Positions 7,581-16,209 are shown, counted from the first letter of the stretch. The stretch: 22,545 bases of DNA from an uncultured Clostridia bacterium (GCA_944376035.1 CALWBJ010000018.1:1-22545), one strand, 5' to 3'. Notes: a model not told the origin generated them from the sequence alone. Numbers and translations are program-made.

Positions 7581-9518
7581 ATGCTCTATAAAATCACAAA
7601 CGGTTCCGTTTCTTACGGCGCGGACACCGTTCTCGAAAGAATTGATTTTCAGATAAAGGACAGAGAAAAAATCGCTATAGTCGGAAGAAACGGATGCGGC
7701 AAAACAACTCTTTTAAAAGCCATTACCGGCGAAGTAATTATGGAAGAAGGTACGGGAGATCAGACGTTTTCCGTAATAAAAGCCGATAATCCTCAGATAG
7801 GATATCTGAAACAGATTGCTTTCGACAATGAAGAAGAGAGCCTTATCGAGGAAATAAAAAAAGTTTTCCGCCCGCTTATCGAAACAGAAGAAAAAATTGC
7901 CCGCCTTACCGAAGAACTTGAAAAACAGCCGGACGATAAAAAAATAAAAACTTACTCAACCCTTTGCGAAAGATACGAAATTGAAGGCGGCTACACCTAT
8001 AAAAAAGAATATTCCACAATGATAAAAAAATTCGGTTTCACCGAAGATGACAAAAAAAAGCCGTTAAATTCTTTTTCAGGCGGAGAGCGCACTAAAATCG
8101 CTTTTATAAAACTACTTTTAAGTAAGCCCGATATACTACTTCTCGACGAGCCTACAAACCATCTGGACGTAGAAAACATCGAATGGCTGGAAGATTACCT
8201 CAAAAATTATAAATCTGCCGTCGTCATAGTTTCTCATGACAGAATGTTTTTAAATAAAATAGTCGGTAAAATATACGAAATCGAATACGGCGAGACAAAC
8301 TGTTATCACGGGAATTATTCTGACTTTGAAAGACAAAAACGCGAAAATCACATCCGTCAGCAAAAAGACCACGACCTCTGGCGCGCAGAGGTAGAAAGGC
8401 TAACCAAACTTATAGAACGATTCCGTTATAAAGCGACAAAAGCCAGAATGGTTCAATCCAAAATAAAACAGTTGGAACGCATGAAGACGGTAGACGCTCC
8501 CGACAGGTATGACTTGAAGCCTTTTAAGGCATATTTTACGCCTTCTTCGGAAAGTTCAAACATTGTCCTTTCCGTAAGCGGGCTTAAAGTAGGATTTGAC
8601 AGACCGCTTGCTGATATAACCCTTGAAGTACTGAAAAATGATAAACTGGCGGTTATCGGTCCTAACGGAACAGGTAAATCGACATTTCTTAAAACTCTGA
8701 TGGGTATAATTCCCGCACTCGGAGGTGAATTCAGGTTTGGCGCAAACGTAAAAATCGGTTATTTTGATCAGCAAATGGCGCATTACGTCAGTCAGAAAAC
8801 AGTTCTTGAAGATTTTCAGGACGCATTCCCCTCTTACGATCTTACGGCTGCCCGTTCGGCATTAGGGTCTTTTCTTTTTTCAGGCGAAGACGTGTTTAAA
8901 ATAGTAAGCGAACTTTCGGGCGGTGAGCGCGTACGTCTCGCGCTGCTTAAAATATTCGGAAAGCGCCCGAACGTCCTTATTCTCGACGAACCGACCAACC
9001 ATATGGACATTGTCGGAAAAGAGACGCTTGAAAATATGCTTTCAGAATTTACAGGTACTGTTATTTTTGTATCTCACGACCGATATTTTGTAAACAAAAT
9101 CGCACGTTCGCTTCTTGTATTCGACGGTAAAAAAACAGAATTTATACGCTCAACTTACGAAGAATTTGAAGAAAATCGTAAATCTGATAATTTAAATAAT
9201 CCGACGCCGTCTAAGACAAGTGAAAAAAATACCGAGTTATCTAAAAAGGACATAAAACGCGATAAAAAAACCTTTTCCACACCGCTTAAAGACAGGTCAA
9301 AAAAGGAAAAACGCCTTATTAAGCTTAACGAACTCATAAATGATTGCGAAAAAAAACTAGCACTTTTTAACGAACAGATGAATTTGCCCGAAGTTTATTC
9401 GGATTATGTAAAAATAAATGAAATTCAGAAAAACATTTCCTCTGTTCAAAACAATCTCGACGGGTATTATTCCGAATGGCTTGAAATATCTACCGAATTG
9501 GAAAACTCTTCAGAATAA
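7581..9518 (+). CDS. ABC-F family ATPase (YdiF/Uup-like)
   Basis: The 645 residues contain two ABC ATPase domains and no membrane segment, the hallmark of ABC-F proteins that act on ribosomes. Domain 1 has Walker A GRNGCGKT (35-42), signature SGGER (166-170) and Walker B ILLLDEPTNHLD (185-196). Domain 2 has Walker A GPNGTGKS (360-367), signature LSGGER (445-450) and Walker B VLILDEPTNHMD (465-476). The linker, about 250-310, is charged and helical with RYKATKARMVQSKIKQLER, as in the part that reaches toward P-site tRNA. A lysine-rich stretch and coiled coil occupy about 550-640, as in Uup and YdiF. Length matches that group. Known members serve translation or antibiotic protection; sequence does not say which applies. 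The ribosome binding site is weak (AGGT). Confidence 0.93.
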   Translation: MLYKITNGSVSYGADTVLERIDFQIKDREKIAIVGRNGCGKTTLLKAITGEVIMEEGTGDQTFSVIKADNPQIGYLKQIAFDNEEESLIEEIKKVFRPLIETEEKIARLTEELEKQPDDKKIKTYSTLCERYEIEGGYTYKKEYSTMIKKFGFTEDDKKKPLNSFSGGERTKIAFIKLLLSKPDILLLDEPTNHLDVENIEWLEDYLKNYKSAVVIVSHDRMFLNKIVGKIYEIEYGETNCYHGNYSDFERQKRENHIRQQKDHDLWRAEVERLTKLIERFRYKATKARMVQSKIKQLERMKTVDAPDRYDLKPFKAYFTPSSESSNIVLSVSGLKVGFDRPLADITLEVLKNDKLAVIGPNGTGKSTFLKTLMGIIPALGGEFRFGANVKIGYFDQQMAHYVSQKTVLEDFQDAFPSYDLTAARSALGSFLFSGEDVFKIVSELSGGERVRLALLKIFGKRPNVLILDEPTNHMDIVGKETLENMLSEFTGTVIFVSHDRYFVNKIARSLLVFDGKKTEFIRSTYEEFEENRKSDNLNNPTPSKTSEKNTELSKKDIKRDKKTFSTPLKDRSKKEKRLIKLNELINDCEKKLALFNEQMNLPEVYSDYVKINEIQKNISSVQNNLDGYYSEWLEISTELENSSE

Positions 9519-9602
9519 TGAAAATAAAAAAACATCATAATTATATTAAACTGATTTTACGTTACATTACTACAAATTATAAAAAAAATTTTAAAATTAC
9601 TA

Positions 9603-9631
9603 TTGATAAAATTAGTAAATAATGGTATAAT
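9603..9631 (+). promoter_or_regulatory. Promoter of rubrerythrin, extended -10
   Basis: TTGATA (9603-9608) and TATAAT (9626-9631) are 17 bases apart, with TGG directly before the -10 (extended -10). Transcription should start near 9638, leaving a leader of about 50 bases. I saw no convincing PerR-type operator. Confidence 0.8.
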
Positions 9632-9689
9632 TTATTTGGTTTTGGAAAACCTTTTAACGTAAGTAAAAATTATTTAACGGAGGGTTATT

Positions 9690-10226
9690 ATGGGTAAATA
9701 TTCGGGAACACAGACAGAAAAGAATCTGCACGAGGCTTTTTCAGGTGAATCGCAAGCAAGAAATAAGTATACTTATTTTGCATCTGTAGCCAAAAAAGAA
9801 GGTTATGAGCAGATTGCGGCGTTATTTTTAAAAACCGCGGAAAATGAAAAAGAACATGCTAAGTTGTGGTTCAAAGAACTTGACGGAATTTCGAATACAA
9901 CCGAAAATCTTAAAGCCGCGGCTGCGGGCGAAAACTACGAATGGACTGATATGTATGCGGGATTTGCGGAAACCGCCGAAAAAGAAGGGTTCCCCGAACT
10001 TGCCGCAAAATTCAGACTTGTAGCGGCAATAGAAAAGAGTCATGAAGAACGCTATCGCGCTTTGCTCAAAAACGTGGAAAATGCGGAAGTATTTGCGAAG
10101 AGTGAAGTTAAAATCTGGGAATGCAGAAATTGCGGACATCTCGTTGTCGGTACAAAAGCGCCTGAAATCTGCCCCACCTGCAATCATCCGCAAAGTTTCT
10201 TCGAACTGCATTGCGAAAATTATTGA
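9690..10226 (+). CDS. rbr: Rubrerythrin
   Basis: The 178-residue product is a full-length rubrerythrin, a cytosolic NAD(P)H-linked peroxidase that protects anaerobes from hydrogen peroxide. The N-terminal four-helix ferritin-like domain carries the diiron ligands: Glu20, the ENEKEH stretch with Glu53 and His56, the ETAEKE stretch near 94-99, and EKSHEE with Glu115 and His118. The C-terminal rubredoxin-like domain has two Cys-X2-Cys pairs, Cys145/Cys148 and Cys161/Cys164, which bind one iron. The start is fixed by GGAGGG at 9679-9684. The gene has its own strong promoter and is followed by a hairpin, so it is probably monocistronic. Confidence 0.97.
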   Translation: MGKYSGTQTEKNLHEAFSGESQARNKYTYFASVAKKEGYEQIAALFLKTAENEKEHAKLWFKELDGISNTTENLKAAAAGENYEWTDMYAGFAETAEKEGFPELAAKFRLVAAIEKSHEERYRALLKNVENAEVFAKSEVKIWECRNCGHLVVGTKAPEICPTCNHPQSFFELHCENY

Positions 10227-10314
10227 TTTTAAAAAAGTTTTTATATTAAACCAAAAAATTTATTCGGTTTGTAAATTTCTTAAAATCAATAAAGCAGTAT
10301 AATTAAAAAAACCC

Positions 10315-10342
10315 ACGCCCGGTAGGATTTCCTACCGGGCGT
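10315..10342. terminator. Strong bidirectional terminator hairpin
   Basis: ACGCCCGGTAGG (10315-10326) pairs perfectly with 10331-10342 around loop ATTT, a GC-rich 12-bp stem. On the minus strand the stem is followed by GGGTTTTTTT, an excellent terminator for the operon ending at 10417. On the plus strand it is followed by AAAATTTTCTT and can end rubrerythrin transcription, about 90 bases after its stop. Confidence 0.88.
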
Positions 10343-10416
10343 AAAATTTTCTTCTGTTTTATAAAATTTTATAAATCAACCCCAGATTTAACAATTTGCA
10401 GTTATGTAATTTTATT

Positions 10417-10809
10417 TTAATCTTTGACTTCTGCGTCTTCGGACTTATCTTCTTTATTGTTTTTATTATTTTTAGAATTTTTATACGATACAAGTTCGAG
10501 AATAGCAAAAACCGCCACTGTAATAACCTTTGCTATACTAACCAGATTATCCGCTATATCGTAAAAATCATATGCACTTGAACCGTAATATCCGCTAAAT
10601 AAACCTCCGATATAGTTAAACAACATCAAAAACAGTTCGATAGCCAAAAATATAAGAACTACTATCAACGAGCGCTTAGCAGTAGCTTTGATGTCTTCAT
10701 CGTCTGCTTTTAAAAAACACAGTCCGCCGACAATGGCATATGCGACATATCCGGCAATAACACTTGCCCATATCCCCAAATTAAACAACATTTTTTTAAA
10801 CTTTTCCAT
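10417..10809 (-). CDS. Small membrane protein of unknown function
   Basis: I do not recognise this 130-residue protein. It has a short basic N-terminus, one or two hydrophobic segments at about 8-33 (LGIWASVIAGYVAYAIVGGL), a strong one at about 47-65 (SLIVVLIFLAIELFLMLF), a Gly/Tyr-rich loop (IGGLFSGYYGSSAYDFYD) and another segment at about 87-103. It ends in a highly charged Lys/Asn/Asp/Glu tail. A longer in-frame start exists at 10848, but AAGGAGG at 10816-10822, 6 bases before the ATG at 10809, decides for the shorter form. It lies 54 bases after the last glycosyltransferase on the same strand and just before a strong minus-strand terminator, so it may be the last gene of the polysaccharide operon. 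A weak GCACA-ATAA-TGTGC hairpin lies in the gap. Confidence 0.7.
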   Translation of the reverse strand: MEKFKKMLFNLGIWASVIAGYVAYAIVGGLCFLKADDEDIKATAKRSLIVVLIFLAIELFLMLFNYIGGLFSGYYGSSAYDFYDIADNLVSIAKVITVAVFAILELVSYKNSKNNKNNKEDKSEDAEVKD

Positions 10810-10815
10810 AAAATT

Positions 10816-10822
10816 CCTCCTT
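10816..10822 (-). promoter_or_regulatory. Ribosome binding site deciding the start of the small membrane protein
   Basis: On the minus strand this is AAGGAGG, 6 bases before ATG 10809-10807. The longer in-frame start at 10848 has no comparable site. Confidence 0.8.
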
Positions 10823-10863
10823 AGTTTTAAATATATTTTATTAAGCACAATAATGTGCCGATT

Positions 10864-11838
10864 TTATAATTTTTTACCTGCCTTAGCCGCAAGAATAAAC
10901 AACGGATTTAAAATCCATATAGCAAAAACTGCAAGCGAATGTTTCAATTTCAGGCTGTTTTTACTAAAAAATATATATTTCTTATTTGTGAGCAGACTTT
11001 TCCTGACGGATTTATATTTATCCTTAAACTTACCGCTACCTGCGATTGCTCTTAATAAATATATCTGAGACTTAATTTTTCTGTCTTTCAAAAGCCCTTC
11101 GAGGACTTTGTCTTCCACTTTGAAATTTTTTTCAATTTCTTCCAAGACTTTCAGTCGGTCAAACTGTTTTTTCCCGAATCCGCTGTTTACGCACGAGCCT
11201 TCCCTCATATAGTAATGGTAACATTGTTTATTGCAAAACGCTATTTTTTTGCAACTTTCAAACACGTAAAAACAGAACAAAAAGTCTTCCCCGTATGATA
11301 AATTTTCATTAAACTTTATTTTTTTTACAATTTCGCACCTGAAAAGTTTATCACATGCACTTATAGCAAAAACCTTTTCTTCTGCCAACAGTCTTAATGC
11401 CTCGTAATTTTCGTAAACTTCAGTCTCGCAACAACAACTATTTACGCTAACAGATTTTCCATCGTCTTTTATCATTCCGCAACATGAAATATCTGCATTA
11501 TTTTTGGCTATTAGATTATATAAAAATTCATACATATCGGAGTCAATATAATCATCCCCGTCAACAAATCCTATATATTTTCCCGTCGCATTCTCAATTC
11601 CCACGTTACGGGCAGATGATACTCCTCCGTTTTTCTTCCTTAATACTTTTACTCTTTCGTCCCGCTTTGCAATTTCTTCCGCTAATTCTCCCGAGCCGTC
11701 CGTTGAACCGTCATCAACTAATATAACTTCAATATTTTTATACGTCTGACAAAGTATACTTGCAACACACCTTTCAAGATAATCCTTTACATTGTATACC
11801 GGAACTATTATGCTTATAACAGGCAGATTGTCATTCAT
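10864..11838 (-). CDS. Glycosyltransferase family 2
   Basis: The 324-residue product has a GT-A fold typical of family 2 inverting sugar transferases: ISIIVPVYNVKDYLERCVASILCQTY at the start, VILVDDGSTDGS (38-49), GGVSSARNVGIENATGKYIGFVDGDD with the metal-binding DGDD at 93-96, and LSYGEDFLF further on, whose Glu-Asp pair fits the catalytic base region. Near the C-terminus is one hydrophobic segment (HSLAVFAIWILNPLFILAA) that may attach it to the membrane. It most likely adds a sugar to the lipid-linked repeat unit. An upstream in-frame ATG at 11865 exists, but ATG 11838 with AAGGTG at 11843-11848 is preferred. It follows the stop of the polymerase gene by one base, so translation is probably coupled. 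Confidence 0.9.
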   Translation of the reverse strand: MNDNLPVISIIVPVYNVKDYLERCVASILCQTYKNIEVILVDDGSTDGSGELAEEIAKRDERVKVLRKKNGGVSSARNVGIENATGKYIGFVDGDDYIDSDMYEFLYNLIAKNNADISCCGMIKDDGKSVSVNSCCCETEVYENYEALRLLAEEKVFAISACDKLFRCEIVKKIKFNENLSYGEDFLFCFYVFESCKKIAFCNKQCYHYYMREGSCVNSGFGKKQFDRLKVLEEIEKNFKVEDKVLEGLLKDRKIKSQIYLLRAIAGSGKFKDKYKSVRKSLLTNKKYIFFSKNSLKLKHSLAVFAIWILNPLFILAAKAGKKL

Positions 11839-11839
11839 T

Positions 11840-12925
11840 TCACACCTTGAAAAAACTGTAAACATATTGCGGGCTGTTTGTGCCTATCAGAAAGTATACG
11901 ACAAAACAGATATTCAGACCGAAAAAATAAATTTGTTTTATGCGAATATTCTGTATATTTTTACCCACGGTTTCAAACATGATTATTAGGAACGGCATAA
12001 AGAACCATGCGACCCTGTCGATGTATCTTAGTGATGCCGATAACGCGTAAAGCAAAAAATACGTAAGCGAAAAAATTGCAACGATTTTATCAATAGAATT
12101 GAATTTTCCCTTTTCGTAAAATTTCTTTTTGCCGTAAATAATATACAAAGAAAAAGTTACAATAATAAGCCATACTATAACTATAAATCCTACATCCTGT
12201 CCTTGCCCTATAAAGTTAAGATATGATTTATATTTCGGGAATACACTGGAAATTATATATGCTATTTCTTTATAGAAAAGAGCGCAGACAAGAAGTATCA
12301 AAGGAACAAATCTTATAATATTATCTTTGTCTTTGAGAAAATAACAAAAATAAACTAGCAGAAATATAATAGAAGTCAGGTGCATAGTTATTGCCGCAAG
12401 AAACAATGCAACAGATGCGGCATAATTTTTATTTTTAAGATATGTCCAACTGTTCGCTATAATCATAACCGCAAACATCTGTCTTGCGCCGTTAAGTGCA
12501 AATAAAAACATACCCGTTCCCATAAAGAGAAATACTGCGGTAAAAGGGTCCCCTGTATTATCACGAATAAACTTAGCCATTCCGAAACAGTATAAAAAGG
12601 ATGTAAGTATTTGGAACATCAAATAATTACCGCCTATGAGAGAGACAAGTTTCATAAGCAGAACATAGCCAATTTCTATTCCTTCATAATAGAATCCGCT
12701 AAATAAATCTCCAAAACTTTTTTCAGATATAATATCAAATTTATTTTTATAAGCATTTGTATCAATCCCTACACTGACAGCCCTTAATCCCATTATAAGA
12801 GCAAGAGTTAAAAAAGAAAGCGTCAAAAAAATTGTCTTTTTGGTATTAAAAGACGCTTTTATATTTGTAAGAAAAATTATAAAACCGTATACTATTATAA
12901 GTTCTACCGCTATAATATAGACCAT
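11840..12925 (-). CDS. epsG: EpsG-family polysaccharide polymerase (Wzy-like)
   Basis: The 361-residue protein is almost entirely hydrophobic, with roughly ten membrane segments. It carries the EpsG family pattern: an N-terminal membrane pair, then ALIMGLRAVSVGIDTNAYKNKF, then a loop with FYYEGIEIGYVLLMKLVSLIG, then ALNGARQMFAVMIIANSWTYL, then an HLTS segment in the next membrane helix. EpsG proteins are thought to polymerise repeat units on the outer face of the membrane during exopolysaccharide production. It sits among three GT2 genes and a phosphoglycosyl transferase, which supports that role. The upstream GT2 gene ends 17 bases before it, and the downstream GT2 start is one base past its stop. 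The ribosome binding site is weak (GGTG). Confidence 0.85.
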   Translation of the reverse strand: MVYIIAVELIIVYGFIIFLTNIKASFNTKKTIFLTLSFLTLALIMGLRAVSVGIDTNAYKNKFDIISEKSFGDLFSGFYYEGIEIGYVLLMKLVSLIGGNYLMFQILTSFLYCFGMAKFIRDNTGDPFTAVFLFMGTGMFLFALNGARQMFAVMIIANSWTYLKNKNYAASVALFLAAITMHLTSIIFLLVYFCYFLKDKDNIIRFVPLILLVCALFYKEIAYIISSVFPKYKSYLNFIGQGQDVGFIVIVWLIIVTFSLYIIYGKKKFYEKGKFNSIDKIVAIFSLTYFLLYALSASLRYIDRVAWFFMPFLIIMFETVGKNIQNIRIKQIYFFGLNICFVVYFLIGTNSPQYVYSFFKV

Positions 12926-12942
12926 CTTAATTCACCAGTAGT

Positions 12943-13734
12943 TTATCCGCCGTAAGCAGTTAATGATTGAAAGCCTTTTATGCCTTTTTTCATCAATTTA
13001 TATGCTTTAAAAAATTTTACACCGAATTTCTTTCTATTCTTTAATAATAACAAAAAACAAAGAAATTTAGCATGTTTTTTGCTTAATGACGCCATAAGAG
13101 CGCCTTTATCGTAAAAATACTTTTCCGTAAATCCGTTAAACCAAGTTGACTTTTCCTGTTCCACGTCGGCAATACATACAGGATAAGTGTATAGTTTGAG
13201 CCCTTTTTTAATACAATCCTGAATAAAAATCGTATCTTCTCCGCAAGAATAAGTTGTTCCGCCACCGAAAAGAAGTGAAAAATGCATATTTTCTCTTAAA
13301 ATGCTGGCTCTTTTGACAGCAAGGCGAGGCATAGCATAATTTAAAGAATTATACCAACGCAGTCTTTTTACTTTCCGGTTTATTCTGCCCGCCCTGGATC
13401 CTATGGTATTAATATTAAATATAAATCCGTCCGCTTCGGGATACTTTTCAAAAGCCTCTTTTATTATAGTATCGTAATCTTCATAATAAACAACGTCTTC
13501 ATCAGCGAAAAGTAATATATCACTGCTTGCGCGCATCAAAGCGTTATTTCTGTTAAGACCTACCCCCCTTTCGCAGAAAGAGAGCCATTTTACAGTATGT
13601 CCGTTATACTCGAAATTGCTTACAGCGTTTTCGTCGCATTGGTTGCCGACTATAACATCGGTTTTTATATTCATCTTATCAAGCAACGAATAATCTTTCT
13701 GATTCATGGCTGCGACAAGAACCTGTATTTCCAT
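12943..13734 (-). CDS. Glycosyltransferase, GT2-like
   Basis: The 263 residues are a divergent GT-A transferase. The N-terminus is IQVLVAAMNQKDYSLLDKM, shorter than the usual family 2 opening. VGLNRNNALMRASSDILLFADED carries the metal-binding DED at 78-80, and SCGEDTIF has Glu-Asp at 166-167 in the position of the catalytic base. Proteins with this opening and GVGLNRN are often annotated as galactosyl- or rhamnosyltransferase-like enzymes of capsule clusters, so the donor cannot be stated. The C-terminus is basic with a hydrophobic FLCFLLLL patch suggesting membrane contact. AGAAGGG lies 11 bases before the ATG, rather far. It is separated from the upstream GT2 by 71 bases, the largest gap within the glycosyltransferase block. 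Confidence 0.82.
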   Translation of the reverse strand: MEIQVLVAAMNQKDYSLLDKMNIKTDVIVGNQCDENAVSNFEYNGHTVKWLSFCERGVGLNRNNALMRASSDILLFADEDVVYYEDYDTIIKEAFEKYPEADGFIFNINTIGSRAGRINRKVKRLRWYNSLNYAMPRLAVKRASILRENMHFSLLFGGGTTYSCGEDTIFIQDCIKKGLKLYTYPVCIADVEQEKSTWFNGFTEKYFYDKGALMASLSKKHAKFLCFLLLLKNRKKFGVKFFKAYKLMKKGIKGFQSLTAYGG

Positions 13735-13805
13735 ATATTTTTGAACCCTTCTTTAATATAATTATTATTTATCCGATTTTATTGCGGAAAATATTAAAAT
13801 TTATA

Positions 13806-14576
13806 CTACCGCTTTATTTTCTTTACATAAAACAACTTTTTGTAAACGCCGAAAAACATGTTCCGCAAAGTCAGAAAAAAAGCGCTGACGGGATTTTTCT
13901 TTTCTCCTTCCTTAAACAGCAGGTAGTGATACTTAATAAGACTTGATTTTTTCTGTCCGCTTATAGAGCCCGAACGTCTTCTGTAATAAGCAAGGCTCTC
14001 TTTAAGAGTATAACAGGGCGCAAATCTCACAACTTTGAGCCATATAGCATAGTCGTTATTTTTTTTGAGATTTTCTATCTGAATAAGCCCCGTAACCTTT
14101 GAATCGTACATTACGGTAAGACAGCCCACATAACAGTAATCAAACATTTTCCGCTTTGTTATTTTGGCAGGCGCTGAATTAAGTTTAAAAAGCGGTTTTC
14201 CTTCTTCATCAATCTCTTCGTAATATGTGCATGTGAACGAATAGCCATTCGTGCACATAAAATCAAGTTGTTTTTCTAACTTATCGGGTTTCCAGAGGTC
14301 ATCGCTGTCAAGAAAAGCGATATATCTTCCCTTTGCCTCACGTATAGCAAGATTCCTGCCGTAAGCAGCACCTTTGCGTTCGGAATTTTTAATATATCTT
14401 ATACGTCTGTCGGACAAATATTCAGACACAATCTCGTCAGTGTTGTCGGTGGAGCAATCGTCAACTATAAGCATCTCCCAGTTTGTATAAGTCTGACTTA
14501 AAACGCTTTCGATAGTTTCTTTTAAATATTTACCCGTATTAAACGAAGGAGTTATAATAGAAACCAGATCTTTCAT
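13806..14576 (-). CDS. Glycosyltransferase family 2
   Basis: The 256-residue product is a compact family 2 transferase of the type common in lipopolysaccharide and exopolysaccharide clusters. It shows VSIITPSFNTGKYLKETIES (5-24), MLIVDDCSTDNTDEI (35-49), KGAAYGRNLAIREAKGRYIAFLDSDDLW with the metal-binding DSDD at 90-93, and LKKNNDYAIWLKV near 170-182, which fills the acceptor and catalytic base region. It then has the usual basic C-terminus, YYRRRSGSIS. There is no clear membrane segment; association with the membrane is likely through basic helices. Its ATG overlaps the stop of the preceding acyltransferase-like gene (ATGA, 14573-14576), indicating coupled translation. It probably adds a sugar to the lipid-linked intermediate. 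The acceptor is unknown. Confidence 0.92.
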   Translation of the reverse strand: MKDLVSIITPSFNTGKYLKETIESVLSQTYTNWEMLIVDDCSTDNTDEIVSEYLSDRRIRYIKNSERKGAAYGRNLAIREAKGRYIAFLDSDDLWKPDKLEKQLDFMCTNGYSFTCTYYEEIDEEGKPLFKLNSAPAKITKRKMFDYCYVGCLTVMYDSKVTGLIQIENLKKNNDYAIWLKVVRFAPCYTLKESLAYYRRRSGSISGQKKSSLIKYHYLLFKEGEKKNPVSAFFLTLRNMFFGVYKKLFYVKKIKR

Positions 14577-15433
14577 GATTTTTCCCTAAATTTTTTTTGT
14601 CTTCTGACAATCTCTTCCATTTTCAGTATGCTGATAACTTTACAAATGAACCCTGATTTATTTAATTTATAAATTACTTTTCTGAACGGATAAAGTATTT
14701 TTATAAGAACCCTGATTTTGGGTTTATAAATAATATTGAGTTTACAATATGCTTTTCTGAACCCGAAATATTTTTCCAGATAATCCTGAAAAGCAGTTTC
14801 ATGAAAAATACTTCTTTCACCGTCGCAAATATAGAAATTGCCATTTTTCAGACGCTCTTCTTCATCAGAAACAATTTTATAAACGATAGCCGCGTTAATA
14901 CCGAATTTTTCGTATTCAGGAATTGTTTTTAAAACATTAAAATTTAAATAAGAACTATGTTTTTCTAAATACGCATATCCGCACATTTCGCCGGTTTCCT
15001 TATAAAAAGCCCCGTATACTTTTACTTTTCCCTTATTCCATCCGGCAACAGATGAGTATACCTCTTTTATGTCTGTAACCGGTCTATATTTTTCAGGATA
15101 AGCCGAATATGCTTTAACTAATATTTTGTAAATATCTTCTTTATACTTTTCAAAATCGTCTATGTTTATTACATCAAAAAAACGGAGCCCTTTATTGATT
15201 TCATATCTCCTTTTTGCTTTCAATAATGAGATATCAAAGGGCTTATCAAGAATACAATACCACCATTCCGTTTGCGTTTTACAATCGAAATCATAGGTAT
15301 ATCTGGCAAAATAAATACTTTTATCGGAATTTTGGTCATATCTTTTTATATCAAGTTCAGAAAGATTTGCATTTTCATGCGGCGCACAGTCCGGCAATAA
15401 AGCATGATTGTAGTATCTCCACCCAGTATTCAT
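14573..15433 (-). CDS. Acyltransferase-fold protein (GNAT/FemAB-like)
   Basis: The 286-residue product resembles acyl-CoA N-acyltransferase-fold proteins found in glycan clusters. Visible support is LLKAKRRYEINKGLRFFDVINI (70-91), resembling the RxxRxxIxKG region of FemAB-like proteins; VYGAFYKETGEMCGYAYLE (139-157), the central strands of the fold; and FYICDGERSIFHETAFQDYLEKYFGFRKAYCKLNIIY near the end. No catalytic residue can be named with confidence. It overlaps both neighbours by four bases (ATGA at 15430-15433 and 14573-14576), so it is translationally locked between the phosphoglycosyl transferase and the first GT2. The likely job is acylation or aminoacylation of the amino sugar made by the upstream aminotransferase. 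This is inferred from context. It is not a left-handed beta-helix PglD-type acetyltransferase. Confidence 0.65.
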   Translation of the reverse strand: MNTGWRYYNHALLPDCAPHENANLSELDIKRYDQNSDKSIYFARYTYDFDCKTQTEWWYCILDKPFDISLLKAKRRYEINKGLRFFDVINIDDFEKYKEDIYKILVKAYSAYPEKYRPVTDIKEVYSSVAGWNKGKVKVYGAFYKETGEMCGYAYLEKHSSYLNFNVLKTIPEYEKFGINAAIVYKIVSDEEERLKNGNFYICDGERSIFHETAFQDYLEKYFGFRKAYCKLNIIYKPKIRVLIKILYPFRKVIYKLNKSGFICKVISILKMEEIVRRQKKFREKS

Positions 15434-16209
15434 TTCACACTCCTCAGAAGTTCACGGGCCTGTAAAATTTTACTGTCGTATTCTTCCTGTGTTATCTTAC
15501 CGTTTTTTAAAAGATAATCACCTAAATCCTCTGCGGTTTCCATACCTTCGGCGGAAATATCCTTACGGGCAAACACTTTGAAAACCGTTTTAAAAAGTAT
15601 CTTTATATCTCCCCATAAAGTTATATGCTTTATATATTCAAGGTCGTATTCAAACTTTTTTTCCCAACTTATATTATTCCTGCCGCTTACCTGAGCAAGT
15701 CCCGTAAGACCTTGTCTTACCGAATGACGTTTCATCTGATTTTCGTCCATAAAGACCATATCTTTTACAAGTTGCGGTCTTGGTCCGACGAAAGACATAT
15801 TGCCCACAAAAATATTTATAAGTTCCAAAAGTTCGTCAAGCGAAGTGCTACGCAGAAACTTTCCGTATTTCGTAAGTCTTTTATCATCAGATAAAATCTC
15901 GCCTTTTTCGTCTTTTGCATCTGTCATGGTGCGGAATTTTATAAGCCTGAAAATTTTCCCGTTCTTGCCCGGTCGGTACTGTGTGAAAAAAGGTTTGCCG
16001 TTGAACGCAAATGCCCCCGCAACCGTTAAAACAATTAAAATCGGAGAAAGCGCCGCCAAAGCGATTACACTGAAAATAATGTCGTATAATCTTTTGAAAA
16101 AATTTTTATAAAAAAGCGAGGATATTAAAATAAGAAGCGCCGCGCCGAGAATGACCGAAACAAGAATTCCCCACCACTCGCTGAAAAAATAAAGAAAAAA
16201 ATCTCTCAT
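15430..16209 (-). CDS. Membrane phosphoglycosyl transferase (bacterial sugar transferase, PglC-like)
   Basis: The 259-residue enzyme belongs to the monotopic phosphoglycosyl transferases, which move a phospho-sugar from UDP-sugar to undecaprenyl phosphate and so start repeat assembly. The core begins at FKRLYDIIFSVIALAALSPILIV (38-60), the re-entrant helix with its Ser55-Pro56 break. It continues with KFRTM (91-95), the catalytic TSLDELLEL with Asp125-Glu126, and VGPRP (141-145). Two additions stand out. Residues 13-33 form an extra N-terminal hydrophobic segment absent from minimal PglC. The tail, about 224-259, AEDLGDYLLKNGKITQEEYDSKI onward, resembles a SHOCT-type short helical motif. The gene starts 6 bases after the aminotransferase stop and overlaps the next gene by four bases. 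The likely substrate is a UDP-linked diamino or acetamido sugar. Confidence 0.92.
   Translation of the reverse strand: MRDFFLYFFSEWWGILVSVILGAALLILISSLFYKNFFKRLYDIIFSVIALAALSPILIVLTVAGAFAFNGKPFFTQYRPGKNGKIFRLIKFRTMTDAKDEKGEILSDDKRLTKYGKFLRSTSLDELLELINIFVGNMSFVGPRPQLVKDMVFMDENQMKRHSVRQGLTGLAQVSGRNNISWEKKFEYDLEYIKHITLWGDIKILFKTVFKVFARKDISAEGMETAEDLGDYLLKNGKITQEEYDSKILQARELLRSVK

Noticed and set aside
9519..9689. PerR box before rubrerythrin
   Set aside because: Several AT-rich near-palindromes are present, but none matches the TTATAAT-N-ATTATAA form well enough in this composition.
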